This document shows, one piece after another, positions 46,718 to 55,272 of a DNA stretch of 64,000 nt; the stretch's first letter is position 1; each line of letters starts with the position of its first letter. The position numbers and the translations under genes were made by a program. Below the pieces are notes generated by a model. The model worked only from the letters and a program-made list of their open reading frames with translations. It was not told the origin of the DNA and did no database searches. Source of the DNA: JAMHWF01 sp048500255 (GTDB lineage Bacteria; Pseudomonadota; Gammaproteobacteria; Burkholderiales; Burkholderiaceae_C); contig JASNYH010000001.1 in NCBI GenBank assembly GCA_048500255.1, forward strand, positions 496,001 through 560,000. The letters are read 5' to 3'.

Positions 46718-47287
46718 ATGCGTTCCCCGCCCTCTCCTCGCCTCGACGACAGCGCGCCTGCCGACGACTCCTCTGCCGACGCGCGCCCGAGCAAGACGCA
46801 GCTCAAGAAGGCGATGCACGAGCTGCAGGCGCTCGGCGAGGGGCTCGCCGCGCTGCCCGACGATCGCATCGCCGCGCTGGCGCTGCCCGAGGCGCTCGCC
46901 GACGCGGTGCGCGAATACCGCCGCACACGCTCGCACGAGGGGCGGCGCCGCCAGATGCAATACATCGGCAAGCTGATGCGCCATGCCGACACCGAACCGA
47001 TCCGCGAGGCGATCGCCGCGACGCGCCTCGGCCCCGCGCGCGACGCGCTCGCGCTGCACCGCGCCGAACAGTGGCGCAGCGAGCTCGTCGCCGACGACGG
47101 CGCCGTGACGGCCTGGGTCGCGCGCCATCCCGACACCGACGTGCAGCAGCTGCGCACGCTGATCCGCGCCGCGCGCAAGGACGCCGCGGCCGCCGCGCCG
47201 TCCGAGGCCCCCGGCGCCGCGCCGCGCAAGGGCCGCGCCTGGCGCGAGCTGTTCCAGTTCATCCGCGATCACGACCCCCATGAGTGA
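46718..47287 (+). CDS. darP: Ribosome-associated protein DarP (YjgA, DUF615)
   Basis: This 189-residue member of the YjgA family acts late in 50S ribosome assembly and peptidyl-transferase centre maturation. The conserved core KTQLKKAMHELQALGE (about 35-50) and RRQMQYIGKLMR (about 87-98) are present. The start MRSPPSPRLDD is preferred because TATGAT (46684-46689) forms a -10 just upstream. The divergent pairing with pmbA is a conserved arrangement. Its end overlaps the mog start by eight bases. Confidence 0.92.
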   Translation: MRSPPSPRLDDSAPADDSSADARPSKTQLKKAMHELQALGEGLAALPDDRIAALALPEALADAVREYRRTRSHEGRRRQMQYIGKLMRHADTEPIREAIAATRLGPARDALALHRAEQWRSELVADDGAVTAWVARHPDTDVQQLRTLIRAARKDAAAAAPSEAPGAAPRKGRAWRELFQFIRDHDPHE

Positions 47288-47891
47288 CGACCCTCTGGAC
47301 CCCGTGCGCATCGGCCTGCTGTCGGCCAGCGACCGCGCCTCGGCCGGCGTCTACGCCGACCAGGGCATCCCCAGCCTGCGCGACTGGCTCGCGCGCGCCG
47401 TGCGCAATCCCGTCGTCTTCGAGGAGCGCCTCGTGCCCGACGACCGCGAGACGATCTCGGCCGCGCTGATCGAGCTCGTCGATACGGCGCGCTGCGATCT
47501 CGTGCTGACCACCGGCGGCACCGGCCCGGCGCCGCGCGACGTGACGCCCGAGGCGACGCTGGCCGTCGCGACGAAGACGATGCCCGGCTTCGGCGAACAG
47601 ATGCGCCAGATCAGCCTGCGCTTCGTGCCGACGGCGATCCTGTCGCGCCAGGTCGCCGTGATCCGCGACCGCGCGCTCATCGTCAACCTGCCCGGCCAGC
47701 CGAAGTCGATCGCCGAGACGCTCGAGGGCCTGAAGACCGCGACGCCGCCCGTACCCGGCATCTTCGCCGCCGTGCCCTACTGCATCGACCTGATCGGCGG
47801 CCCCTGGATCGAGACCGACCCGGCCGTGTGTGCCGCGTTCCGGCCGAAGTCGGCGCAGCGCGCGCCGCGCGGCGGCGCAGCGGCTACTTGA
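47280..47891 (+). CDS. mog: Molybdopterin adenylyltransferase
   Basis: Mog adenylates molybdopterin before metal insertion to make the molybdenum cofactor. The 203-residue protein has the MoaB/Mog signature LVLTTGGTGPAPRDVTPEAT (about 75-95) and LPGQPKSIAETL. It serves molybdoenzymes such as NasA about 5 kb upstream. The ATG overlaps the darP stop, and its end overlaps the convergent cysE by eight bases. Confidence 0.93.
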   Translation: MSDDPLDPVRIGLLSASDRASAGVYADQGIPSLRDWLARAVRNPVVFEERLVPDDRETISAALIELVDTARCDLVLTTGGTGPAPRDVTPEATLAVATKTMPGFGEQMRQISLRFVPTAILSRQVAVIRDRALIVNLPGQPKSIAETLEGLKTATPPVPGIFAAVPYCIDLIGGPWIETDPAVCAAFRPKSAQRAPRGGAAAT

Positions 47892-48648
47892 CGAGCCGGT
47901 TCAGCGTCGCCGCGTCGAAGCTCTCGCGCGTGTGCGCGTCGCTCGGCACGGCGTCGGCGACGTGGCCCTGCGACAGCTTCTCGATCGCCGCCCAGAGCAG
48001 CGCGATCTGGTGCTCGTGGCCGGCGGCGCTGTCGATCAGCCCCTTCATCGCCTGCGCCACCGGATCGTCGCCCTGCGTCACGCCGTAGGCAGAGAAGCCC
48101 ATCCGCGCCGCTGCCATCTCGCGCTGGATGGCCGACTTCTCGACGATGCGCGCCGGGATGCCGACCGCCGTGGCGCCCGGCGGCACCGGCTGCAGCAGCA
48201 CGGCATTGCTGCCGACGCGCGCGCCATCGCCGACGGTGAAGCCGCCCAGCACCTTGGCACCGGCCGACACGATGACGCCGCGCCCGAGCGTCGGGTGCCG
48301 CTTGGCGCCTTTGGTGAGCGACGTGCCGCCGAGCGTCACACCCTGGTAGATCGTGCAGTCGTCGCCGACCTCGGCCGTCTCGCCGATCACGACGCCCATG
48401 CCGTGGTCGATGAAGACGCGCCGGCCGACGACGGCGCCGGGGTGGATCTCGATGCCCGTCAGCCAGCGCGCGATCTGCGAGATGAAGCGGCCCAGCCACT
48501 TGAAGCCGGCGCGCCAGCAGGCGTGCGCCCAGCGGTGCATCACGAGCGCATGCAGCCCGGGGTAGCAGGTCAGCACCTCCCACGACGAGCGCGCCGCGGG
48601 GTCGCGCTCGCGGATGCAGGCGATGTCTTCTCGAAGTCGTTGGAACAT
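47884..48648 (-). CDS. cysE: Serine O-acetyltransferase
   Basis: CysE makes O-acetylserine for cysteine synthesis. The 254-residue protein starts MFQRLREDIACIRERDPAARS, typical of the shorter epsilon/beta type. It has left-handed beta-helix hexapeptide repeats (IEIHPGAVVGRRVFIDHG through VGIPARIVEK). The catalytic histidines are in FIDHGMG and KRHPTLG. A C-terminal extension of about 80 residues follows. It provides the cysteine that IscS uses, though no operon link exists. Confidence 0.93.
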   Translation of the reverse strand: MFQRLREDIACIRERDPAARSSWEVLTCYPGLHALVMHRWAHACWRAGFKWLGRFISQIARWLTGIEIHPGAVVGRRVFIDHGMGVVIGETAEVGDDCTIYQGVTLGGTSLTKGAKRHPTLGRGVIVSAGAKVLGGFTVGDGARVGSNAVLLQPVPPGATAVGIPARIVEKSAIQREMAAARMGFSAYGVTQGDDPVAQAMKGLIDSAAGHEHQIALLWAAIEKLSQGHVADAVPSDAHTRESFDAATLNRLVK

Positions 48649-48706
48649 GGACAACAAAGCGGCTCGTCGCGGCAGTGAGCCGCAGTGTAGACCGCGCCCC
48701 AAGGAC

Positions 48707-49447
48707 TCACCGCCCGCCGGGTGGCCGCGTCGTCTTGAGCATGGCGCGCGCGATGCCGCGCAGGATGTCGACCTCCTCGCGCGTCGGCTGCGCGCGGTTG
48801 ACGAGCCGGTTCAGCCGCGGCAGCAGCTTCTTCGGCGCGCGCGGGTCGAGGAAGCCGACGTGCACCAGCGCGTCGCGCCAGTGCTCGAGCAGCGCCTGCA
48901 CCGCGGCGCCGTCGGCCCGCGCCGCATCGGCGGTGCGCGGCGCGACGGCGTAGCCGCCGAGCGCCTGGCGCCAGTCGTAGGCGACGAGCTGCACCGCCTG
49001 CGCCAGGTTGAGCGAGCCGTAGTCGGGATGCGTGGGGATGCTGAGCACGGCGTGACAGCGGTAGACGTCGTCGTTGGCGAGGCCGAAGCGCTCGCCGCCG
49101 AACACGAAGGCGACGCGCCGCCCGGCCGGCGCCAGCGTCGCGAACAGCTCGCGCGGCGCGTGCGTCGGCGGGCCGAAGTCGCGCGGCGTCATCGCCGTCG
49201 CGCAGGCGTAGGTCGCGCCGTCGAGCGCGTCGGCCAGCGTCGGCACGACGCGCGCGGCGTCGAGCACGTCAGTGGCGCCGCTGGCCATCGCGCGCGCCTC
49301 GTCGCTCGTCGCCACGTCGGCGCGGCGCGGCGCGACGAGCACCAGCTCGCGAAAGCCCATCACCTTGATCGCGCGCGCCGCCGCGCCGACGTTGCCGGCG
49401 TGGCTGGTGTGCATCAGGACGAAGCGGGTCGGGTCGGCGGATGACAT
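48707..49447 (-). CDS. trmJ: tRNA (cytidine/uridine-2'-O)-methyltransferase TrmJ
   Basis: This SPOUT-class enzyme methylates the ribose of nucleotide 32 in tRNA. The 246-residue protein has TRFVLMHTSHAGNVGAAARA (about 6-25), the trefoil-knot segments FVFGGERFGLAND and HPDYGSLNLAQAVQLVAYD, and a C-terminal dimer domain. The start at 49447 is the family start. Usually trmJ lies directly divergent from suhB, but here two surface-polysaccharide genes separate them. Confidence 0.93.
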   Translation of the reverse strand: MSSADPTRFVLMHTSHAGNVGAAARAIKVMGFRELVLVAPRRADVATSDEARAMASGATDVLDAARVVPTLADALDGATYACATAMTPRDFGPPTHAPRELFATLAPAGRRVAFVFGGERFGLANDDVYRCHAVLSIPTHPDYGSLNLAQAVQLVAYDWRQALGGYAVAPRTADAARADGAAVQALLEHWRDALVHVGFLDPRAPKKLLPRLNRLVNRAQPTREEVDILRGIARAMLKTTRPPGGR

Positions 49448-49550
49448 GGCACTCCTCGCGGCGCGGGTACAGTCACGCATTTTCATCGTCGTTGCGGCGT
49501 GGTCGCGCCCGCCGCCTGCCGGCGGGCCCCCGACCGACAGATCCACACTC

Positions 49551-51620
49551 ATGCATGGCGCTGACTCGCCCGTCATCGCGGCTCACGCCGCAGAAACTCG
49601 CTACCGTCCCGACGTCGACGGCCTGCGAGCCGTCGCGATCCTTGCCGTCGTCGCCTATCACGTCGGACTGCCCGGCGTCTCCGGCGGCTTCGTTGGCGTC
49701 GATGTCTTCTTCGTCATCTCGGGCTACCTGATCACGCTGATTCTGGCGCGCGAGCTGCAGCGCGACGGCCGGGTCTCGATCGCCGGCTTCTACGTGCGCC
49801 GCATCCGGCGACTGCTGCCTCTGCTCGCGCTCGTCGTCGTCGCCACACTGCTGGCCAGCGCCGCGCTGCTGCCGCCGCTGCGCACCGTCGAATCGACGGC
49901 CTACTCGGCCGTCGCGGCGGCGTTCTTCGTCGCCAACCACTACTTCGTGAACAACCTGGGCGGCTACTTCGACGAGGCGTCGGAGACGTTGCCGCTCCTG
50001 CACCTGTGGAGCCTGTCCGTCGAGGAGCAGTTCTACCTCCTCTATCCGCTCGCGCTGGCATGGGCGGCACGGCTTCCAGCAGCGCACCGACTCACGTGGA
50101 TTCGCCGTGGCCTCATCGCAGGTGCGCTGGTCAGTCTCGCCATCAGCGTGTGGCTGGTCGCTGTACGGCCGATCGCCGGCTTCTACGTCCTGCCGTCGCG
50201 CGCATGGGAGCTGGCGCTGGGCGCACTCGTCGCGCTCGCTCCGGTGCCGGCACGATGCGGCGCGACCGCTGCCGGCGCACTCGGCGCAGCGGGCCTCGTC
50301 GCGATCGCAGCCTCCATCGTTCTGATCGGGCCGGCAACGCCGTTTCCCGGCTGGGCTGCCGTGCCCGTCGCCGCGGGCAGCGCCGCCGTGCTGTGGGCTC
50401 ACGCCGTCGCGCCACGCGCGCCGGGCGCGCGCTGGCTGGCCAGCAAGCCGATGGTGGCGATCGGCAAGCTGTCGTATGGCTGGTACCTGTGGCACTGGCC
50501 GCTGCTGGCGATCGGGCGCGCCTGGCGCCTCGGTGAACGCGACGCCGTGGCCGATGCCGTGCTGGCCGCCGTCGCACTCGCTCTGTCGGCGGTGACCTAC
50601 CGGTTCGTCGAGAACCCGTTTCGCTACGGCATGCGCAGCGTTGCGGCGCGCCGCCCGGCCGTGTTCGGCGCCGGCGCTGCGTTGATCGCCGCCGTCGTCG
50701 CCACCGCCGCCGGCGTCTACGCATGGACGCGCCATGGCGCCAAGGAGGGTCTGTCTGCCGTGGTCGCGCGCGCCAGCGTCGACCGGCCGGCCGATCACGA
50801 GTCCTGCTCGCAGACGGTGGGCAGCCGTGCGCGCCTCGTCGAGGCCTGCCTGGCGCCGCCTGGCGTGCCGCGCCTGCTGCTGTGGGGCGACTCGTTCGCC
50901 GACCACTGGGCTCCCGCGCTCGACGCGTGGCGGGCCGCGGCGGGCGACAGCCTTGCCGTCGAACGGCTGACCAAGAACGGCTGCCCGCCGCTGCTCGGTC
51001 TGACGCCCTCACTCAACTATGCGCACGTGCCGCGTCCCTACGATGCCTGCCGCGAGTTCAACGCGCTGATCGCCGCGCGGCTGGCGGCGGCGCGTGCCGC
51101 GCCGGGCTCGGGCGTCGTCGTTGCATCGAACTGGTGGCATCGGGCGCCACCCGAGGCGCTCAAGCCAACGATGAACGGCGAGGACTACCACACGTTCGAC
51201 GTCGGCGCGGCGACTCGCGCTGCGTCGATCGCCGCATTGCAGACCGGGCTGCGCACGACATTGCGCGCGATCGAGGCGCACGGCCTGCGCGCCGTCGTCG
51301 TGCTGCAGTCGCCGGTGCTGCGCAATGTGGCGCCGGCCTGCGTCTACCTGCGGCGCGAGGACCGCTGCAGCTCGAGCGACGCCGAACACCGGCTGCGCAG
51401 CGCCGACGTCGACGCTGCGATCCGCGCCGTCGCCGCCGAGTTCGCCGGCGTGCGCGTCGTCGATCCGGCCGTGCCCCTGTGCCGCGACGGCCGCTGCGGC
51501 CCCGTGATCGACGGGACGATCGCCTACACCGACCGCTCGCATCTGACGGCATCGATGTCGCGCGCCCTCGCCGGCTGGCTCGCGCCCGAGCTCGCGTGGC
51601 TGGTCGGGCAGCGGCGCTGA
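49551..51620 (+). CDS. Acyltransferase 3 (OafA/YrhL type) with C-terminal SGNH domain
   Basis: This 689-residue membrane protein has an N-terminal AT3 domain (about 10-395) with ten or so transmembrane helices. Family motifs are YRPDVDGLRAVAILAVVAYH (15-34), RRIRRL and LWSLSVEEQFYLLYP. The SGNH esterase/transferase domain (about 420-689) has LLLWGDSFADHW (Ser at about 447) and a C-terminal TDRSHLT with the catalytic Asp/His (about 660-663). Such proteins O-acetylate lipopolysaccharide, capsule or peptidoglycan sugars. With the next gene it separates trmJ from suhB. Confidence 0.92.
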   Translation: MHGADSPVIAAHAAETRYRPDVDGLRAVAILAVVAYHVGLPGVSGGFVGVDVFFVISGYLITLILARELQRDGRVSIAGFYVRRIRRLLPLLALVVVATLLASAALLPPLRTVESTAYSAVAAAFFVANHYFVNNLGGYFDEASETLPLLHLWSLSVEEQFYLLYPLALAWAARLPAAHRLTWIRRGLIAGALVSLAISVWLVAVRPIAGFYVLPSRAWELALGALVALAPVPARCGATAAGALGAAGLVAIAASIVLIGPATPFPGWAAVPVAAGSAAVLWAHAVAPRAPGARWLASKPMVAIGKLSYGWYLWHWPLLAIGRAWRLGERDAVADAVLAAVALALSAVTYRFVENPFRYGMRSVAARRPAVFGAGAALIAAVVATAAGVYAWTRHGAKEGLSAVVARASVDRPADHESCSQTVGSRARLVEACLAPPGVPRLLLWGDSFADHWAPALDAWRAAAGDSLAVERLTKNGCPPLLGLTPSLNYAHVPRPYDACREFNALIAARLAAARAAPGSGVVVASNWWHRAPPEALKPTMNGEDYHTFDVGAATRAASIAALQTGLRTTLRAIEAHGLRAVVVLQSPVLRNVAPACVYLRREDRCSSSDAEHRLRSADVDAAIRAVAAEFAGVRVVDPAVPLCRDGRCGPVIDGTIAYTDRSHLTASMSRALAGWLAPELAWLVGQRR

Positions 51621-51642
51621 GCGCGAACGGTACAGTCGCCGC

Positions 51643-52320
51643 ATGGGACTGCTCAAGACCTTGCGCCGCTCGCTGATCGACCGTCCGTTCTGGATCGATC
51701 ACGACGCCTACCTCGACGACGTCCGCGGCGTGATCCACGTCGGCGCCAACCTCGGGCAGGAGCGCAAGATCTATGCGAAGCGCGACCTGCCGGTGGTGTG
51801 GATCGAGCCGATCCCCGAGGTCTTCGAGCAGCTCGAGCGCAACATCGCGCCGTATCCGAAGCAGCGCGCCCTGCGCGCGCTGATCACCGAGCGGCCGGGG
51901 GAACGCCACGAACTCAACGTGGCCAGCAACAAGGGCGGCTCGTCGTCGATCCTGCCGCTCGAGCGCCACACCGACATGTGGCCCGAAGTGCGCTACGAGC
52001 GCAAGATCGCCCTCGAGAGCGACTCGCTGCCGTCGCTTCTGCAGCGTCACGGACTCCTGATCGCCGACTACGACTTCCTGACGCTCGACACGCAGGGTTC
52101 CGAGCTGCTGGTCCTGCGCGGCGCCGAGCCGCTGCTGCCGCGCTTTCGCTACATCAAGACCGAAGTGGCGGATTTCGAGCTCTACGCCGGCGGCGTGCAG
52201 CTGCCCGAGTTGAGCGCGTTTCTCGCCGCGCACGGCTTCGTCGAGCACTCGCGCTACCGCTTCGCCACGCGCCCGGACATCGGCAGCTGCTACGACATCG
52301 TCTACCGGCGCGACGGCTAA
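51643..52320 (+). CDS. FkbM family methyltransferase
   Basis: This 225-residue SAM-dependent methyltransferase has the nucleotide-binding motif VIHVGANLGQERKIYAK (about 29-45) and a FkbM core segment TLDTQGSELLVLRGAEPLL. FkbM enzymes O-methylate sugars or secondary metabolites. Placed 22 bases after the SGNH acyltransferase on the same strand, it likely modifies the same surface glycan, which is inference. No signal or membrane segments are seen. Confidence 0.88.
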   Translation: MGLLKTLRRSLIDRPFWIDHDAYLDDVRGVIHVGANLGQERKIYAKRDLPVVWIEPIPEVFEQLERNIAPYPKQRALRALITERPGERHELNVASNKGGSSSILPLERHTDMWPEVRYERKIALESDSLPSLLQRHGLLIADYDFLTLDTQGSELLVLRGAEPLLPRFRYIKTEVADFELYAGGVQLPELSAFLAAHGFVEHSRYRFATRPDIGSCYDIVYRRDG

Positions 52321-52391
52321 AATCTGCGTCTGCCTCGTGCGCGCTGCCCGTGCCGTCCGCTCCACCCGTCCCTTCCCTCCGAGCCTTCTTC

Positions 52392-53354
52392 ATGTCGCAA
52401 GCGCTGCACCCGATGCTCAACGTCGCCATCAAGGCGGCCCGTTCCGCGGCGGCGATCATCAACCGGGCGTCGCTCGACGTCGACCTGCTCAAGGTCGACA
52501 CCAAGTCCCCGAACGACTTCGTCACCGAGGTCGACCAGGCCGCCGAGCGGGCCATCATCGAGACGCTGCTCGATGCCTATCCCGGCCACGGCATCCTCGC
52601 CGAGGAGTCGGGCCGCACCCACGGCGCGCGCGACAGCGACCATGTCTGGATCATCGATCCGCTCGACGGCACGACGAACTTCATCCACGGCTTTCCCGTC
52701 TACGCCGTGTCGATCGCGCTCGCGGTCAAGGGTCAGGTGCAGCAGGCCGTCGTCTACGATCCGTCGCGCGACGACCTGTTCTATGCATCGAAGGGCCGCG
52801 GCGCCTTCCGCAACGACCGGCGGCTGCGCGTGTCGCGCCGCACGCGGCTGGCCGAGTCGCTGATCGGTACGGGCTTCCCGTTCCGCAAGGGCGACAACTT
52901 CAAGCGCTACGTCAAGATGTTCGAGGACGTGATGCACCAGTGCGCCGGCCTGCGGCGCCCCGGCGCCGCGGCGCTCGACCTGTGCTACGTCGCCGCCGGC
53001 TGGTACGACGGCTTCTTCGAGACCGGGCTCAACCCCTGGGACATCGCCGCCGGCTCGCTGATCATCACGGAGGCCGGCGGCCTGATCGGCAACTTCACGG
53101 GCGAGGCCGACTATCTCTACCAGCGCGAGCTGGTCGCCGGCAATCCGAAGGTCTATGCGCAGCTGGTGCAGATTCTGTCGCGCTACACGCGCGTGATCGA
53201 CGAGGCGGGCGCGGCGTCCACCGCAACGCCGGCAACGCCGGCGGCGCCGCCGAGCGCGACCGACGTCTTCGTCGCGGCGGCCGGAGAACCGTCGGCGCCG
53301 CCCGCGGCGCCTGCACGCAAGGCGGTGCGCATCCGCAAGGGCGACGCCGGCTGA
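52392..53354 (+). CDS. suhB: Inositol-1-monophosphatase family protein SuhB
   Basis: SuhB is both an inositol monophosphatase and, in E. coli, a Nus-complex factor for rRNA antitermination. The metal-site residues E71 (AEESGR), D89 and D92 (IDPLDGTTN) and D in NPWDIAAGS are present. At 320 residues it is about 50 longer than E. coli SuhB, because of an Ala/Pro-rich C-terminal tail ending in basic residues. The start MSQALHPMLNVA matches the family. Confidence 0.93.
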   Translation: MSQALHPMLNVAIKAARSAAAIINRASLDVDLLKVDTKSPNDFVTEVDQAAERAIIETLLDAYPGHGILAEESGRTHGARDSDHVWIIDPLDGTTNFIHGFPVYAVSIALAVKGQVQQAVVYDPSRDDLFYASKGRGAFRNDRRLRVSRRTRLAESLIGTGFPFRKGDNFKRYVKMFEDVMHQCAGLRRPGAAALDLCYVAAGWYDGFFETGLNPWDIAAGSLIITEAGGLIGNFTGEADYLYQRELVAGNPKVYAQLVQILSRYTRVIDEAGAASTATPATPAAPPSATDVFVAAAGEPSAPPAAPARKAVRIRKGDAG

Positions 53355-53391
53355 GCGGCCGGTCGGCCGTCGCGCGCCGAGCGCGCCGAGG

Positions 53392-54381
53392 TCACAGCGT
53401 GATCCTGGCCTTGGCGACGATGTCGGCGAACGTCTTCAGCGAGCGCCGCATGTGGTCGTCGAACTGCTCGGGCGTCGAGCCGGTGACGGTCAACCCCATC
53501 TCCTTGAGGCGCGGCGCCAGCGCATCGGCGCGGATCGCCTTGTTCACGTCGGCATTGATCTTGGCGATGATCTCCGGCGGCGTCGCACGCGGCAGGCCGA
53601 TGCCGAGGTTGGACGCGAAGTCGAAGGTGGGGAACATCTCGCCGGCCGCGGGGATGTTCGGCGCCGCGGGATCGCGCTTCAGGCCCATCACGGCGATCGG
53701 CTTGAGGCGGCCCGTGTTGACGTGCGGCATCGAGCTGAACAGCGGATCGATCAGCAGGTCGACGCGGCCTTCGATCACGTCGGGGTAGGCGCCGCCCGCG
53801 CCCTTGTACGGGATGTGCTGCATCTCGATGCCCGTCAGCAGGTTGAGCTGCTCGCCCGCCAGGTGCATCGAGCTGCCGGCGCCCGCCGTTGCATAGGTCA
53901 GCTTGCCCTTGTGGGCCTTGCCGTGGGCGACGAGCTCGGCGAGCGTCGAGAACGGCGCCTTCGGCGACGCCGTCATCACGATGTTGCCGACGACGAGCAT
54001 CGTGCCCGAGAGGTCGCGCAACGTGTCGAAGGGCATGTCCTTGCGCAGGGCCGGCTGGATCCCGAGCACGCCGATCGCGAGGATGCCCAACGTGTAGCCG
54101 TCGGGCGATGACTTCGCCACGAGGTCGGTGCCGGTGAGCGTGCCGGCGCCCGGCTTGAACTCCACGATCACCGGCTGCTTCCACATCGGGCCGAGCTGGC
54201 TCTCGAGCAGCCGCGCCAGGATGTCGAGCGCGCCGCCCGGTACGTTGGGCACGATGATCCTGACCGGCCGGCTCGGCCAGTTGGCGGCGGCGCCGGCCTG
54301 GGCCAGCGTCAGGCCGGGCACGCCGGTGGCAGCAGCGAGACCGCCGGCGGCGGCAAGGAGATGGCGTCGTGTCAGCGTCAT
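53392..54381 (-). CDS. Bug/TctC-family periplasmic solute-binding protein
   Basis: This 329-residue protein starts MTLTRRHLLAAAGGLAAATG, a twin-arginine-like signal ending near LAQAGAAA (about 32). It then has WPSRPVRIIVPNVPGG, the standard Bug opening, and DGYTLGI and GVGSSMH-like ligand-loop segments (AGAGSSMHLAGE). Bug proteins bind carboxylates for TTT transporters or signalling. No tctAB genes are nearby, which is common because this family is expanded in Burkholderiales. AGGAG lies eight bases before the ATG. Ligand unknown. Confidence 0.9.
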   Translation of the reverse strand: MTLTRRHLLAAAGGLAAATGVPGLTLAQAGAAANWPSRPVRIIVPNVPGGALDILARLLESQLGPMWKQPVIVEFKPGAGTLTGTDLVAKSSPDGYTLGILAIGVLGIQPALRKDMPFDTLRDLSGTMLVVGNIVMTASPKAPFSTLAELVAHGKAHKGKLTYATAGAGSSMHLAGEQLNLLTGIEMQHIPYKGAGGAYPDVIEGRVDLLIDPLFSSMPHVNTGRLKPIAVMGLKRDPAAPNIPAAGEMFPTFDFASNLGIGLPRATPPEIIAKINADVNKAIRADALAPRLKEMGLTVTGSTPEQFDDHMRRSLKTFADIVAKARITL

Positions 54382-54511
54382 GGGGGTGCTCCTGTCGGTG
54401 ATGCAACGGGATCCCATTTGAGCATCGACTTCCCCGTTCCGACATCGGGAAGTCACGCAGTGACGCGCCCTTCGCCGAGCGATCGGAGCCGCGCGATCGG
54501 GGGCTCTTGCC

Positions 54512-54898
54512 TCATCCCGGCTTCGGGAACAGCGCCACGTCCGACAGGTTCTCGAAGTGCGCGTCGCAGGTCAGCAGGTCCGCGCCGACGTGTCGCGCCG
54601 TTGCGTAGACGACGGCATCGGCGGTGGCCAGCTTGTGCTCGCGATGCAGGTCTGCCGCGCGCAGGGCGATGGCGGTGTCCAGCGGAACGACGACACACTT
54701 TTGCGTGTAGGCGATCACCAGATCGGCCTGCTCCTCGCCGAGCTCTCGCACCAGCCACTTCGACAGTTCGAGCTGCACGATGGTGGGGACGATGCACTGC
54801 GCCTTGTCCGGGAACTGCTTGCGCAACGTCCCGCCCAGAGCGCTCCCAGTGAGCCATTCGATCCAGGCCGAGGTATCGACCACGCGCACGGCTGCCAT
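54512..54898 (-). CDS. vapC: PIN-domain ribonuclease toxin (VapC-like)
   Basis: This 128-residue PIN protein has the four acidic residues D8 (VVDTSAWIEW), E44 (QLELSKW), D94 (ATADAVVYA) and D112 (LTCDAHF), expected for a metal-dependent RNase. It is coupled by ATGA overlap to an AbrB-type antitoxin gene upstream. VapC toxins cleave tRNA or rRNA when unopposed. The cassette lies between the Bug gene and mutS. Confidence 0.88.
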   Translation of the reverse strand: MAAVRVVDTSAWIEWLTGSALGGTLRKQFPDKAQCIVPTIVQLELSKWLVRELGEEQADLVIAYTQKCVVVPLDTAIALRAADLHREHKLATADAVVYATARHVGADLLTCDAHFENLSDVALFPKPG

Positions 54899-55110
54899 CA
54901 GTAGCGATCCTTGCGGTCTCGATAGCCGTCCTTGCGCGCGCCCTTGGCCATGCCGGCGAGCTGTTCCAGCTCGGGCACGGGCATCACCAGCACGCCCTTG
55001 CCCTTCGGGATGAAGACGAATTCCTGCCCGGCCTGCCAGTGCTGTTCTTCGCGCACCGCCTTGGGAATGGAAATCTGGAACTTGCTGGACAGCGTGGCGG
55101 TGGCAGTCAT
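54898..55110 (-). CDS. vapB: AbrB/SpoVT-type antitoxin (VapB-like)
   Basis: This 70-residue protein begins MTATATLSSKFQISIPKAVRE, a swapped-hairpin AbrB DNA-binding fold of about 45 residues. A C-terminal region (ELEQLAGMAKGARKDGYRDR) that would neutralise the toxin follows. It is the upstream member of the toxin-antitoxin operon and probably autoregulates through the inverted repeat just before its start. Longer frames lack support. Confidence 0.88.
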   Translation of the reverse strand: MTATATLSSKFQISIPKAVREEQHWQAGQEFVFIPKGKGVLVMPVPELEQLAGMAKGARKDGYRDRKDRY

Positions 55111-55113
55111 CGT

Positions 55114-55142
55114 CGTACCCTCTGGATATCGATGCAGGTACG
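55114..55142 (-). promoter_or_regulatory. Inverted repeat before the toxin-antitoxin operon (possible operator)
   Basis: CGTACC (55114-55119) and GGTACG (55137-55142) are separated by 17 bases, just upstream of the antitoxin ATG. TATTCT on the minus strand (about 55145-55150) could serve as -10. AbrB-type antitoxins bind such repeats to repress their own operon. The site is a guess from position. Confidence 0.4.
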
Positions 55143-55272
55143 GTAAGAATACACCGCTTGCACCTGTCCGGCTTGAGACTGGGCCCGCGTGCTGCAGACC
55201 CGGCCGGCCGGCACCGACGGAGTGAGGCCCGAGTCGCGGCTTGGCTACGATGCGAGCCAACAACCGAATTCG

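Noticed and set aside
53392..55110. Genomic island comprising the Bug protein and toxin-antitoxin genes
   Set aside because: No flanking repeats, integrase or tRNA end were found; small modules of this kind can sit anywhere.
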